Shown here: positions 46,044 to 53,122 of the stretch, piece after piece
Numbering within the stretch: position 1 is the first letter of the stretch
Layout of the letters: every line of letters begins with the position of its first letter
Assembly: GCA_964576705.1 (NCBI GenBank)
Contig: CAZNVI010000002.1
Coordinates: 1 to 64,000 of the forward strand
Length of the DNA stretch: 64,000 bases
Origin: CAYMDS01 sp964576705
GTDB lineage: Bacteria; Patescibacteriota; Microgenomatia; Levybacterales; UBA12049
Reading direction: 5' to 3'
The notes under the pieces: model-generated
Databases searched by the model: none
What the model was told of the DNA's origin: nothing
Seen by the model: only the letters and a program-made list of their open reading frames with translations
Position numbers and translations under genes: made by a program

Positions 46044-46709
46044 ATGCAGTATATCGAAATAAAAAAAAGTTTAGGTTATGAGGTATTGAAGCGGATATTA
46101 GATATCATTTCCTCGATCATACTTTTATTTTTTTTCTTACCCATAATGCTTGTTGTAGCTATTTCTATTAAGCTGGATTCTAGTGGTCCTATATTTGCAG
46201 ATACCCCCTCAAGAGTAGGAAAAAATGGTAAGCTTTTTAAAATGTACAAATTCCGTTCGATGATTAAGAATGCTCATGAACTGCTTCGGGAAGATCCTAA
46301 ATTTGCGAAACTTTATAATGATTATAAAATCGGAAGCTATAAACTGGTAAATGATCCCAGGATTACTAAGGTAGGTAGATTTATCAGAAAGCATTCACTT
46401 GATGAAGTGCCTCAGCTTGTTAATATCTTATTTGGTGATATGAGCTTGGTCGGCCCGCGGGCTTATTACCCTGATGAGATTAAAGAGCAGCAGCAAAAGT
46501 ATCCTGAAACTAAACAAGCGGTAAAAATTGTGTTATCCGTAAAACCCGGCTTGACTGGATTTTGGCAGGTTTCGGGGAGGTCTGAGGTGAATTTCGATAA
46601 GCGAATTCAGATGGATGCAGAATACGTAAAGAAAAGGTCGATTATGTATGATCTAAAAATAATTATGCTCACACCCTGGGCGATGATTTCAGGTAAGGGT
46701 GCTCGTTAA
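46044..46709 (+). CDS. Initiating phosphoglycosyl transferase (WcaJ/RfbP-type sugar transferase)
   Basis: 221 aa. A hydrophobic hairpin helix (about 20-42) is followed by the PF02397 domain: FKMYKFRSM, DPRITKVGRFIRKHSLDEVPQLVNILFGDMSLVGPRA and KPGLTGFWQVSGRS, ending YDLKIIMLTPWAMI. The Asp-Glu in HSLDEVPQ is the catalytic dyad. It transfers a sugar-1-phosphate to undecaprenyl phosphate, the first step of repeat-unit assembly. It lacks the extra N-terminal membrane domain of long WcaJ. It ends immediately before the next promoter. Confidence 0.88.
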   Translation: MQYIEIKKSLGYEVLKRILDIISSIILLFFFLPIMLVVAISIKLDSSGPIFADTPSRVGKNGKLFKMYKFRSMIKNAHELLREDPKFAKLYNDYKIGSYKLVNDPRITKVGRFIRKHSLDEVPQLVNILFGDMSLVGPRAYYPDEIKEQQQKYPETKQAVKIVLSVKPGLTGFWQVSGRSEVNFDKRIQMDAEYVKKRSIMYDLKIIMLTPWAMISGKGAR

Positions 46710-46710
46710 T

Positions 46711-46740
46711 TTGACATGTCTATATCAAGTTGAGTATTAT
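46711..46740 (+). promoter_or_regulatory. Consensus promoter, leaderless, of DUF4012 gene
   Basis: -35 TTGACA (46711-46716), 18-bp spacer, -10 TATTAT (46735-46740). The ATG at 46748 begins 7 nt after the -10 box, so the transcript should start at or next to the start codon. Confidence 0.75.
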
Positions 46741-46747
46741 AGTTTAT

Positions 46748-48688
46748 ATGGCTAGCTTTGAAAAGATTGATTTGAATACTAAAAATACACTTGATAGCAA
46801 GATAGATCCTTCATTTATGAAATTAAAAAAACGTAAGAAAATAAAAACACCTTTTAAGTTGATTGGAGTAATATTAACTGTATTATTACTTTTGGGCATA
46901 TTGACTGCTATGCCTGCTTACGCTACATATAAATCCGCCAAAGCAACTTACAATCAGGCGAAGGCAATCTCTTCTGCGATGAAGCAACAAAATGTAGCAC
47001 TGGCATCAGAAGAGCTTGAAAAAACTAAACTAAGTCTCGCTGATACAAGAAAGAATTTTGACAGAATGTTTTTATTGCGTTTTATTCCAATAGTGCACTT
47101 TTATTATAACGATGCTGATCATAGCTTAAAAGCTGCTACTGAAGGCCTCAAGACTGCAACTATAGTGATTGATGCACTTAAGCCATATGCGGATGTTTTA
47201 GGATTAAAAGGTACAGGGAGTTTTTCATCCGGATCGGCTGAAGACCGTATTAAAACTGCTGTAATGACTATGGGCAAAATCACACCGCAAATTGATACAA
47301 TCGCTGATTCTCTTCTCATCGTCCAAAAAGAAATAGATGCAGTAAATCCAAATCATTACCCGGAGTTAATATTCGGTACGAAACCAAAAATGCAGCTTAC
47401 TCAGCTTAAAGACTTAACAGATCAGGGCGTTGATCTCGTAAATCAAGCGCGTCCGCTTATTAAAGTCTTACCGGTACTTCTAGGTGAGTCTGAAACTAAA
47501 AAATACCTGGTATTATTCCAGAATGATAAGGAGCTTCGTGCTACGGGTGGATTCATTACTGCATATTCTATTATAAATATCGATAAAGGTAAGTTATCAA
47601 TTGAGCGATCTGAAGATATATATGAACTAGACGAGACAGTAAGTAATAAACCTAAAGCACCCTCCCCTATACTTAAGTATCTACCCGGTGTTTCTCTTTT
47701 AAATTTGCGTGATTCAAATATTTCACCTGACTTCGTAACTTCGATGAAGACTTTTATGGAACTCTATGATGATGCAGGTCGTTCTGTTCCTGTGGACGGA
47801 ATAATAGCTATCGACACAGATGTACTAGTTTCAACCATTAAAATACTGGATGGGCAGATAACTGCGTCCGGAATCACTTTCACGACAGAAAATGATGAAA
47901 GATGTAATTGCCCTCAAGTCATTTATGTACTTGAAGACAGTATTTCAAAGCCGGTGCAATTTATAAGGGAAGACAGAAAGGGTTTAATCGGATCTTTAAT
48001 GAAAGCTATTATGGATAAAGCTTTGTCATCTTCACCGAAGCAATATTGGGGTCCACTTTTTCAGACTATGTTAGCACAAACCAACCAGAAGCATATACTC
48101 TTTTATCTCTTCGATACCGAAGCGCAAAAAGGGATTGAAGCTGTAAATGCTGCCGGGAGAATAGATCCTTTCGAAGGTGATTACTTGCATATCAATGACA
48201 CAAATTTCGGCGGACAAAAGTCAAATCTTTTCACATCGCATGCAATCGAAAACGAATATACAATCGAGAAAGACGGCAGTATTAAAAAGACAGTAACGAT
48301 AACTTATAAAAATGACTTTCCTCCATCTAATTGTAACTTGGAAGCAGGCCAGCTATGTCTTAATGCAGTTCTTAGGAACTATCTCCGCTTATATGTTCCG
48401 AAAGGAAGTGAATTAATTGACAGTAAGGGATCGCAGGTAAAAATGGTTACATATACTGATTTAGACAAGACAGTATTTGAAGGATTTTTGACGGTACGTC
48501 CATTAGGTCAGTCCAAATTCACCGTAACTTATAAACTTCCGTTCAAATTGTCTAAAAATTCACCTTTACCTGTACTTATCCAAAAACAACCCGGTACATT
48601 CGGACATGAAATGAAGGTGATATTAAACGGTAAGACTGTTGAGGAATTCAAATTATTTTCAGATAAGAAAATGCAATTGGAAGTATAA
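46748..48688 (+). CDS. DUF4012 domain membrane-anchored protein
   Basis: 646 aa. A basic cytoplasmic start is followed by one membrane helix at about 34-56. A helical outer region comes next, then the DUF4012 core: KYLVLFQNDKELRATGGFITAYSII, PVDGIIAIDTDVL and FLFDTEAQKGIEAVN-like segments. The domain is distantly related to LytR-CpsA-Psr-type proteins but its function is unknown; the position just after the initiating transferase and manC hints at a role in attaching or displaying the surface glycan. The ATG at 46748 is chosen over a TTG at 46730 because the promoter -10 box covers that area. Confidence 0.78.
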   Translation: MASFEKIDLNTKNTLDSKIDPSFMKLKKRKKIKTPFKLIGVILTVLLLLGILTAMPAYATYKSAKATYNQAKAISSAMKQQNVALASEELEKTKLSLADTRKNFDRMFLLRFIPIVHFYYNDADHSLKAATEGLKTATIVIDALKPYADVLGLKGTGSFSSGSAEDRIKTAVMTMGKITPQIDTIADSLLIVQKEIDAVNPNHYPELIFGTKPKMQLTQLKDLTDQGVDLVNQARPLIKVLPVLLGESETKKYLVLFQNDKELRATGGFITAYSIINIDKGKLSIERSEDIYELDETVSNKPKAPSPILKYLPGVSLLNLRDSNISPDFVTSMKTFMELYDDAGRSVPVDGIIAIDTDVLVSTIKILDGQITASGITFTTENDERCNCPQVIYVLEDSISKPVQFIREDRKGLIGSLMKAIMDKALSSSPKQYWGPLFQTMLAQTNQKHILFYLFDTEAQKGIEAVNAAGRIDPFEGDYLHINDTNFGGQKSNLFTSHAIENEYTIEKDGSIKKTVTITYKNDFPPSNCNLEAGQLCLNAVLRNYLRLYVPKGSELIDSKGSQVKMVTYTDLDKTVFEGFLTVRPLGQSKFTVTYKLPFKLSKNSPLPVLIQKQPGTFGHEMKVILNGKTVEEFKLFSDKKMQLEV

Positions 48689-48691
48689 GCT

Positions 48692-49237
48692 ATGCGGAGC
48701 TTTAAAACTGAAGGAATCGTAATCAGAAGAAGAAATTTTGGTGAGTCAGACAGACTTGTAACTATATTAAGCTTAGAGCATGGAAAGATGGTTCTTAAAG
48801 CTAAAGGAGTTCGCAAGATTACAAGTAAACGATCATCACATGTCGAGCTATTGAATCATTCAACTATTACTGCATATACAGCCAAGGCACTTCCTTTATT
48901 AATTGAAGCCTCCATGATAGATGACTATTCAAGTATAAAAACTGATCTTGTGAAAATAGGAGCAGCATATCATATGTGTGAGTTAATTGACAGTTTATGT
49001 CCGGAATGGGTAGAGTATGATTCGGTATTCGAGCTTCTCAAGAGTTCATTAGTAAAACTTGCGAATTATGATTATACTACGGTTATCACGCATGATTTTG
49101 AGATATCTTTATTAAGTATACTAGGTTATTGGCATGGTAGTATTGAGTTGGCTAAACAGTTGGATACGGAAAGATTCGTCGAAAATATAATTGAACGAAA
49201 ATTAAAAAGTAAACAAGTTTTCGCCAAAATACAATAG
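48692..49237 (+). CDS. recO: DNA repair protein RecO, short form
   Basis: 181 aa. The N-terminal OB fold is clear: FKTEGIVIRRRNFGESDRLVTILSLEHGKMVLKAKGVRK; SSHVELLNHSTI and CELIDSLCPEWVEYDSVFELL belong to the helical domain. It loads RecA with RecR at gaps. The family is usually about 240 aa; here the zinc-binding/C-terminal part is shortened. It starts 3 bp after the DUF4012 gene. Confidence 0.78.
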   Translation: MRSFKTEGIVIRRRNFGESDRLVTILSLEHGKMVLKAKGVRKITSKRSSHVELLNHSTITAYTAKALPLLIEASMIDDYSSIKTDLVKIGAAYHMCELIDSLCPEWVEYDSVFELLKSSLVKLANYDYTTVITHDFEISLLSILGYWHGSIELAKQLDTERFVENIIERKLKSKQVFAKIQ

Positions 49238-49263
49238 CCTCACTTTTATTAGCTTCATTTTTC

Positions 49264-49272
49264 TGATATTAT
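49264..49272 (+). promoter_or_regulatory. Extended -10 promoter of glyS
   Basis: TGATATTAT forms an extended -10 (TG-n-TATTAT, hexamer 49267-49272) ending 6 nt before the glyS ATG at 49279. No clear -35 is seen. A leaderless transcript is expected. Confidence 0.5.
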
Positions 49273-49278
49273 ACAGTC

Positions 49279-50748
49279 ATGGAAAATAAATCTAGTCCGA
49301 TTAAATCTGATTTTATGGATAAAATTGTTTCATTGGCAAAGCGCCGCGGATTTATATATCCAGGATCTGATTTATATGGTGGTCTGGCAAATACATATGA
49401 TTATGGTCCAGCGGGAGCCGAGCTATTAAGAAATATTAAGAATTTATGGTGGAAAAAATTTGTGAATCTGAGAGACGATATAGTAGGGATTGACGCGAAT
49501 ATTATTTCCCCAAAAATTGTATGGGATGCGTCAGGGCATACATCCGGGTTCTCTGATGCTTTAATTGACTGTAAATCCTGTAAAAACAGAATTAGAGCGG
49601 ATCATTTGATTGAAGATTGGCTTGAGAATAACTCACCGCACATTTTAGACAGAAAAAACACTAAAAATATCACAAGTCAGGAATTTAAAAAGGCCGTGGA
49701 AATTAAAAAAGTCGAAGGTTGGTCTGAAATAAAAATGGATGAATTCATTTCAGAATTTAAAATTCTATGTCCGAAATGTAAAAAGTTTGACTGGACAAAC
49801 GTTCGTAAATTCAATCTTCTTTTTCCAGTTAAGCTGGGAATTATAGAAGGTGACCAGAGCCTTGTTTATCTGCGAGGGGAAACCGCTCAAGGCATGTTTA
49901 TCAATTTCAAAAATGTAGTTGATTCTACTCGCGTACGTCTGCCGTTTGGTATAGCCCAAGTTGGAAAAAGTTTTCGAAATGAAATAACTTTAGGTAATTC
50001 TATATTTAGAACTATTGAGTTTGAGCAGGGAGAGATAGAATACTTTTTCGACCCTGAAAAATCCGACTGGGAACAATTATTCGCGAATTGGAAAGAACAA
50101 ATGTGGAGTTTTATTGTGAAGGATTTAGGCATTAATACAGATAATTTAAGGTGGAGAGTCCATACAGATGAAGAAAGATCTTTTTATAGCTCAAAGACTG
50201 AAGATTTGGAATATAATTTTCCTTTTGGCTTCAAGGAATTGTGGGGATTAGGTTATCGTACAGATTATGACTTAAAGCAACATATGCAGTATTCAGGCAA
50301 AGATCTTTCTATAACAGATCCTTATTCTGGTAAAAAAGTAATTCCGCATGTTATAGAGCCAGCGGTCGGGATTAACCGCTTGATGCTGATGGTGCTCTGT
50401 GACGCTTATTCAGAAGAAGATCATAGAATTGTTTTGAAGCTGCATCCGAAAATTGCTCCATACAAGATTGCTGTATTTCCGCTTTTGGCGAATAAAATTG
50501 ATTTAGTAGGTAAAGCAAGAGAGGTTTATTCATTATTAAATCCTGAATTTTCGGTAACCTGGGATGATAGAGGAAATATAGGAAAAAGATATTTATATCA
50601 AGATGAAATCGGTACTCCCTGGTGTGTGACTGTAGATTTCCAAACTCTTGAGGATGGTACGGTGACGGTAAGAGATAGAGATACAACAAAACAGGAAAGA
50701 ATTAAATTCGAAAGTCTAGAGCAGTACTTTAACCAACTGCTAAAATAA
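49279..50748 (+). CDS. glyS: Glycyl-tRNA synthetase, single-chain type
   Basis: 489-aa class II synthetase that charges tRNA-Gly. It begins with the family signature AKRRGFIYPGSDLYGGLANTYDYGP; a zinc-binding region has CKSCKNR and CPKCKKF. Motif 2 is seen in GIAQVGKSFRNEI and motif 3 in VIEPAVGINRLML. The C-terminal anticodon-binding domain starts near HPKIAPYKIAVFPL. This is the alpha2 form found in Gram-positives, archaea and eukaryotes (glyQS-like), not the alpha2beta2 enzyme. Full length for that form. Confidence 0.93.
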   Translation: MENKSSPIKSDFMDKIVSLAKRRGFIYPGSDLYGGLANTYDYGPAGAELLRNIKNLWWKKFVNLRDDIVGIDANIISPKIVWDASGHTSGFSDALIDCKSCKNRIRADHLIEDWLENNSPHILDRKNTKNITSQEFKKAVEIKKVEGWSEIKMDEFISEFKILCPKCKKFDWTNVRKFNLLFPVKLGIIEGDQSLVYLRGETAQGMFINFKNVVDSTRVRLPFGIAQVGKSFRNEITLGNSIFRTIEFEQGEIEYFFDPEKSDWEQLFANWKEQMWSFIVKDLGINTDNLRWRVHTDEERSFYSSKTEDLEYNFPFGFKELWGLGYRTDYDLKQHMQYSGKDLSITDPYSGKKVIPHVIEPAVGINRLMLMVLCDAYSEEDHRIVLKLHPKIAPYKIAVFPLLANKIDLVGKAREVYSLLNPEFSVTWDDRGNIGKRYLYQDEIGTPWCVTVDFQTLEDGTVTVRDRDTTKQERIKFESLEQYFNQLLK

Positions 50749-50756
50749 TTTTTTAT

Positions 50757-50784
50757 TTGCATATCTGAGTTCTAATAATATAAT
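50757..50784 (+). promoter_or_regulatory. Promoter of the 168-aa anchored protein gene
   Basis: -35 TTGCAT (50757-50762), 16-bp spacer, perfect -10 TATAAT (50779-50784). The ATG at 50799 is 14 nt beyond the -10, giving a leader of about 7-8 nt. Confidence 0.55.
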
Positions 50785-50798
50785 ATATATTTATCCTC

Positions 50799-51305
50799 AT
50801 GAATAATAAAAAATTACTACTTATTATCGGCGGAATTGTCCTTCTGCTTTTTATAATTGGTGGGGTTCTCGTATTTTCTACCCGTTCAAGTAACGATAGC
50901 GACAGTAATAATAGTAATGTGACTACTGGTGAAAATATTGGCACGCTTAAACCTTCTGATATAGGCTTAAAGCTAGTTTTAAGTAGTAATAATCAAAAAG
51001 TAAGGGTGGTTGTGGATGATATTAGTAATATAAAGTCACTTGAGTATGATATTTCTTACGATGCGGATATTCCAGCCTCAGAACTTGCTCCAGGTGAAAC
51101 AGGAGGAAAGGTAGAGCGTGGATTTAGCGATGAAGCGAAAATTACATCATCTCAGAGTCGATACGAATCTAAGGATTTTGATTTAGGATCATGCTCAAGA
51201 AATGTCTGCAGATACGATACAGGAGTTGAGGAAGTTCGGATTATAATGAAGGTTATTAAAAAAGACGGTAAGGTATACGAAGTAAAAGACTCAGTAGAAG
51301 TTTAA
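50799..51305 (+). CDS. Anchored extracytoplasmic protein of unknown function
   Basis: 168 aa. One N-terminal helix (about 5-26) is followed by a Ser/Asn-rich linker (SSNDSDSNNSNVT) and a beta-rich exported domain of about 120 residues. GSCSRNVCRYDTG contains two cysteines five residues apart, likely a disulfide outside the cell. I recognise no named family. It stands alone with its own promoter between glyS and the mraZ cluster. Confidence 0.6.
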   Translation: MNNKKLLLIIGGIVLLLFIIGGVLVFSTRSSNDSDSNNSNVTTGENIGTLKPSDIGLKLVLSSNNQKVRVVVDDISNIKSLEYDISYDADIPASELAPGETGGKVERGFSDEAKITSSQSRYESKDFDLGSCSRNVCRYDTGVEEVRIIMKVIKKDGKVYEVKDSVEV

Positions 51306-51383
51306 TCCCCCTTTTCTTACATTTATTATCACTACCCCTTGTGTGTTTAATATTTTTTAACACTAATTTAGTAAATATATACA

Positions 51384-51412
51384 TTGACAGCTCATGTATT
51401 TTATTGTTAAAT
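51384..51412 (+). promoter_or_regulatory. mraZ/cell-wall cluster promoter
   Basis: -35 TTGACA (51384-51389), 17-bp spacer, -10 TTAAAT (51407-51412). The expected start near 51419 leaves a leader of about 30 nt to the mraZ ATG at 51449, unlike the leaderless promoters elsewhere in the window. Confidence 0.6.
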
Positions 51413-51419
51413 ACATGAG
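51391..51419. promoter_or_regulatory. 11-bp perfect inverted repeat over mraZ promoter core
   Basis: CTCATGTATTT (51391-51401) and AAATACATGAG (51409-51419) are exact reverse complements with a 7-nt centre. The palindrome covers the spacer, the whole -10 box and the predicted start, so a dimeric repressor bound here would block RNA polymerase. Confidence 0.55.
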
Positions 51420-51421
51420 TA

Positions 51422-51438
51422 CTGGTGATTTCTGGTGA
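51422..51438 (+). promoter_or_regulatory. MraZ-type direct repeats (operator)
   Basis: CTGGTGA at 51422-51428 and again at 51432-51438, exactly 10 bp apart, with a weaker copy one turn upstream (TACATGA, 51412-51418). MraZ is known to bind short direct repeats with 10-bp spacing just upstream of its own gene, so autoregulation is likely. Confidence 0.6.
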
Positions 51439-51448
51439 ATGATGATTT

Positions 51449-51895
51449 ATGTTTCAAGGGCAGGTCGCAGCGAATGTGGGAGCGTTTTTCCGAATAGCGT
51501 TTCCAAAAGATTACCGGGAGAAACTAGGAGAAAGAATAATATTAACTTACGGTTTTGAAAATTCACTTATAGCGACTAATGAGCAGAGATGGGAAGAGTT
51601 ATTTAACCTTGAGCTTAAAGATAAATCATTCTTTTCAGAGAAGGTAAGAGAAATAAAGAGAGTATTTTTAGGAGGGATCACAAGTATAGAATTTGACCAA
51701 CAAGGAAGATTTATAGTTCCAGAATATTTACGAAATTACGCAAAAATAACAGTAAAATCAGAAGCAGTATTTGTTTGGCAAAAAGATTACATAGAAATTT
51801 GGGATAAAGTGACTTGGACTGAGCGACAAAGTGTAGCATTAAAAAACTTAACACTTATAGGTGAGAATCTGTCCAGAAGGGGAGTCGATGAGTGA
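51449..51895 (+). CDS. mraZ: Transcriptional regulator MraZ
   Basis: 148 aa. Two AbrB-like half-domains: the first is degenerate (GAFFRIAFPKDYRE), the second has the full FDQQGRFIVPEYLRNYA motif (D83 to P91). MraZ forms ring oligomers that bind repeats in front of the division and cell-wall operon. First gene of the cluster, as in most bacteria, and overlapping rsmH by 8 bp. Confidence 0.9.
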   Translation: MFQGQVAANVGAFFRIAFPKDYREKLGERIILTYGFENSLIATNEQRWEELFNLELKDKSFFSEKVREIKRVFLGGITSIEFDQQGRFIVPEYLRNYAKITVKSEAVFVWQKDYIEIWDKVTWTERQSVALKNLTLIGENLSRRGVDE

Positions 51896-52784
51896 TTATC
51901 ATAAAAGTGTACTTTTACAACAAGTTTTAGATTATTTAAGAATAACAGATGGGAAAAAGTATATTGATGCGACTCTGGGAGGAGGAGGACATACATTTGC
52001 TATTTTGAGACAAGGTGGTAAGGTTTTTGGTTTGGACGTAGATGAAGAGGCGTTAGAGTACGTTAAAGAAGAATTCAAAATTCAAAATCCAAAATTCAAA
52101 ATCGATAAAACGCAATTAACAATAGCAAAAGGAAACTTTCGGGATATCGACGAGTTGGCAAGAGAAAACGGATTTGGGAAGGTAGCGGGAATACTTTTCG
52201 ATTTAGGAGTTTCGAGTCATCAGCTCGACACTCCAGGGCGAGGGTTTAGCTTTAAATTTGACGCTACTTTAGACATGAGGATGGATCGCGATCTTTCGGT
52301 TAAAGCACTGGATCTGCTTAGAGTACTAACGAAAGGAGAATTATATGAGCTTTTTAAAAATTTTGGTGAAGAAAGTAATGCCCTACGGATTGCTTCAAAT
52401 ATTGTTGAGTCCCGTAGAATAAGTCCGATTGAGAATACATTACAGCTTGGAGCAATTATACAAAGAAGTGTCCGAATAAAAGATCAAAAGACAAATCCGG
52501 CGACACGAGTGTTTCAAGCATTGCGAATAGCAGTTAACGACGAGTTGGGAAGTATCAAAGAAGCATTACCTAAAGCGCTGTCGTTACTCGAGACTGATGG
52601 AAGGGTTGTAGTTATTTCCTTTCATTCCTTAGAAGACAGGATTGTGAAGCATACATTTATAGATTGGAAGAAAAAAGGAATGGGAAGAATTATTACTAAA
52701 GATCCAATCATACCAAGCGAAGCTGAAATAACTTCAAATATAAGAAGCAGAAGTGCAAAGATGAGAGTTTTTGAAAAGATTTAG
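51888..52784 (+). CDS. rsmH: 16S rRNA (cytosine-1402-N4)-methyltransferase RsmH
   Basis: 298 aa. HKSVLLQQVLDYL and DATLGGGGHTFAIL (GGGGH at 31-35) are the N-terminal signature; FDLGVSSHQLDTPGRGFSFKFDATLDMRMD and FQALRIAVNDELG are diagnostic, with VVISFHSLEDRIVKH near the end. It methylates C1402 of 16S rRNA. ATG 51888 is preceded by an AAGGGGAG Shine-Dalgarno inside mraZ. Residues about 61-72 (EFKIQNPKFKI) are encoded by a heptad repeat inserted after the acidic SAM-binding strand. Confidence 0.93.
   Translation: MSDYHKSVLLQQVLDYLRITDGKKYIDATLGGGGHTFAILRQGGKVFGLDVDEEALEYVKEEFKIQNPKFKIDKTQLTIAKGNFRDIDELARENGFGKVAGILFDLGVSSHQLDTPGRGFSFKFDATLDMRMDRDLSVKALDLLRVLTKGELYELFKNFGEESNALRIASNIVESRRISPIENTLQLGAIIQRSVRIKDQKTNPATRVFQALRIAVNDELGSIKEALPKALSLLETDGRVVVISFHSLEDRIVKHTFIDWKKKGMGRIITKDPIIPSEAEITSNIRSRSAKMRVFEKI
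52073..52100 (+). repeat. Heptanucleotide tandem repeat array in rsmH
   Basis: Four 7-bp units ATTCAAA, ATTCAAA, ATCCAAA, ATTCAAA in phase, the most regular array in the window; in frame within an essential-type gene. Confidence 0.72.
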
Positions 52785-52797
52785 TCACACAATTTTA

Positions 52798-52835
52798 TCT
52801 ATTCATAAATAGGGTGGATCTTACTTATGAATAGA
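52798..52835. promoter_or_regulatory. 11-bp inverted repeat abutting the ftsL-like start codon
   Basis: TCTATTCATAA (52798-52808) and TTATGAATAGA (52825-52835) are exact reverse complements around a 16-nt centre containing AGGGTGG. The right arm ends 1 nt before the ATG at 52837. It fills most of the 52-bp rsmH-ftsL gap and could be an RNA hairpin controlling translation or an operator. Confidence 0.5.
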
Positions 52836-52836
52836 A

Positions 52837-53118
52837 ATGAAAAAATTAATAGTACTTACATTTCCACTTTTATTAGTAACTGTATTACTTTCAATTACGC
52901 ACGTTATAGTTTCCAACATGCTTTCAACTGCCGGTGTTGAGTTAGATCAGTTGCAAACTGATTTAGTAAAGTATGAAAAAGAAAACATAATTCTCCGTGA
53001 AAAAGTTTTAGCAGATACTTCATTACAAAATATTGCATCGATTGCAGCAGGGATGGGCTTCGTTGATTCAAAATCTACAATAAACTTGACACATAAGGAA
53101 CCTCTAACCAGAAGATAA
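52837..53118 (+). CDS. ftsL: FtsL-like cell-division protein
   Basis: 93 aa: a short N terminus, one helix (about 4-26), then a coiled-coil-like stretch (VELDQLQTDLVKYEKENIILREKV) and ASIAAGMGFVDS, the usual FtsL/DivIC ending. Position between rsmH and ftsI supports FtsL. It would bind FtsB and activate the PBP outside the membrane. Sequence conservation in this family is low, so the call rests on topology and gene order. Confidence 0.7.
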   Translation: MKKLIVLTFPLLLVTVLLSITHVIVSNMLSTAGVELDQLQTDLVKYEKENIILREKVLADTSLQNIASIAAGMGFVDSKSTINLTHKEPLTRR

Positions 53119-53122
53119 TATT

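Larger units (their letters stand above)
51306..51448. other. 143-bp intergenic region before mraZ
   Basis: The first 75 bases hold no gene and no convincing terminator; GTGTTTAA and TTAACAC near 51343-51363 form a weak inverted repeat. The rest carries the mraZ promoter, an 11-bp inverted repeat and CTGGTGA direct repeats listed separately. Confidence 0.5.
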
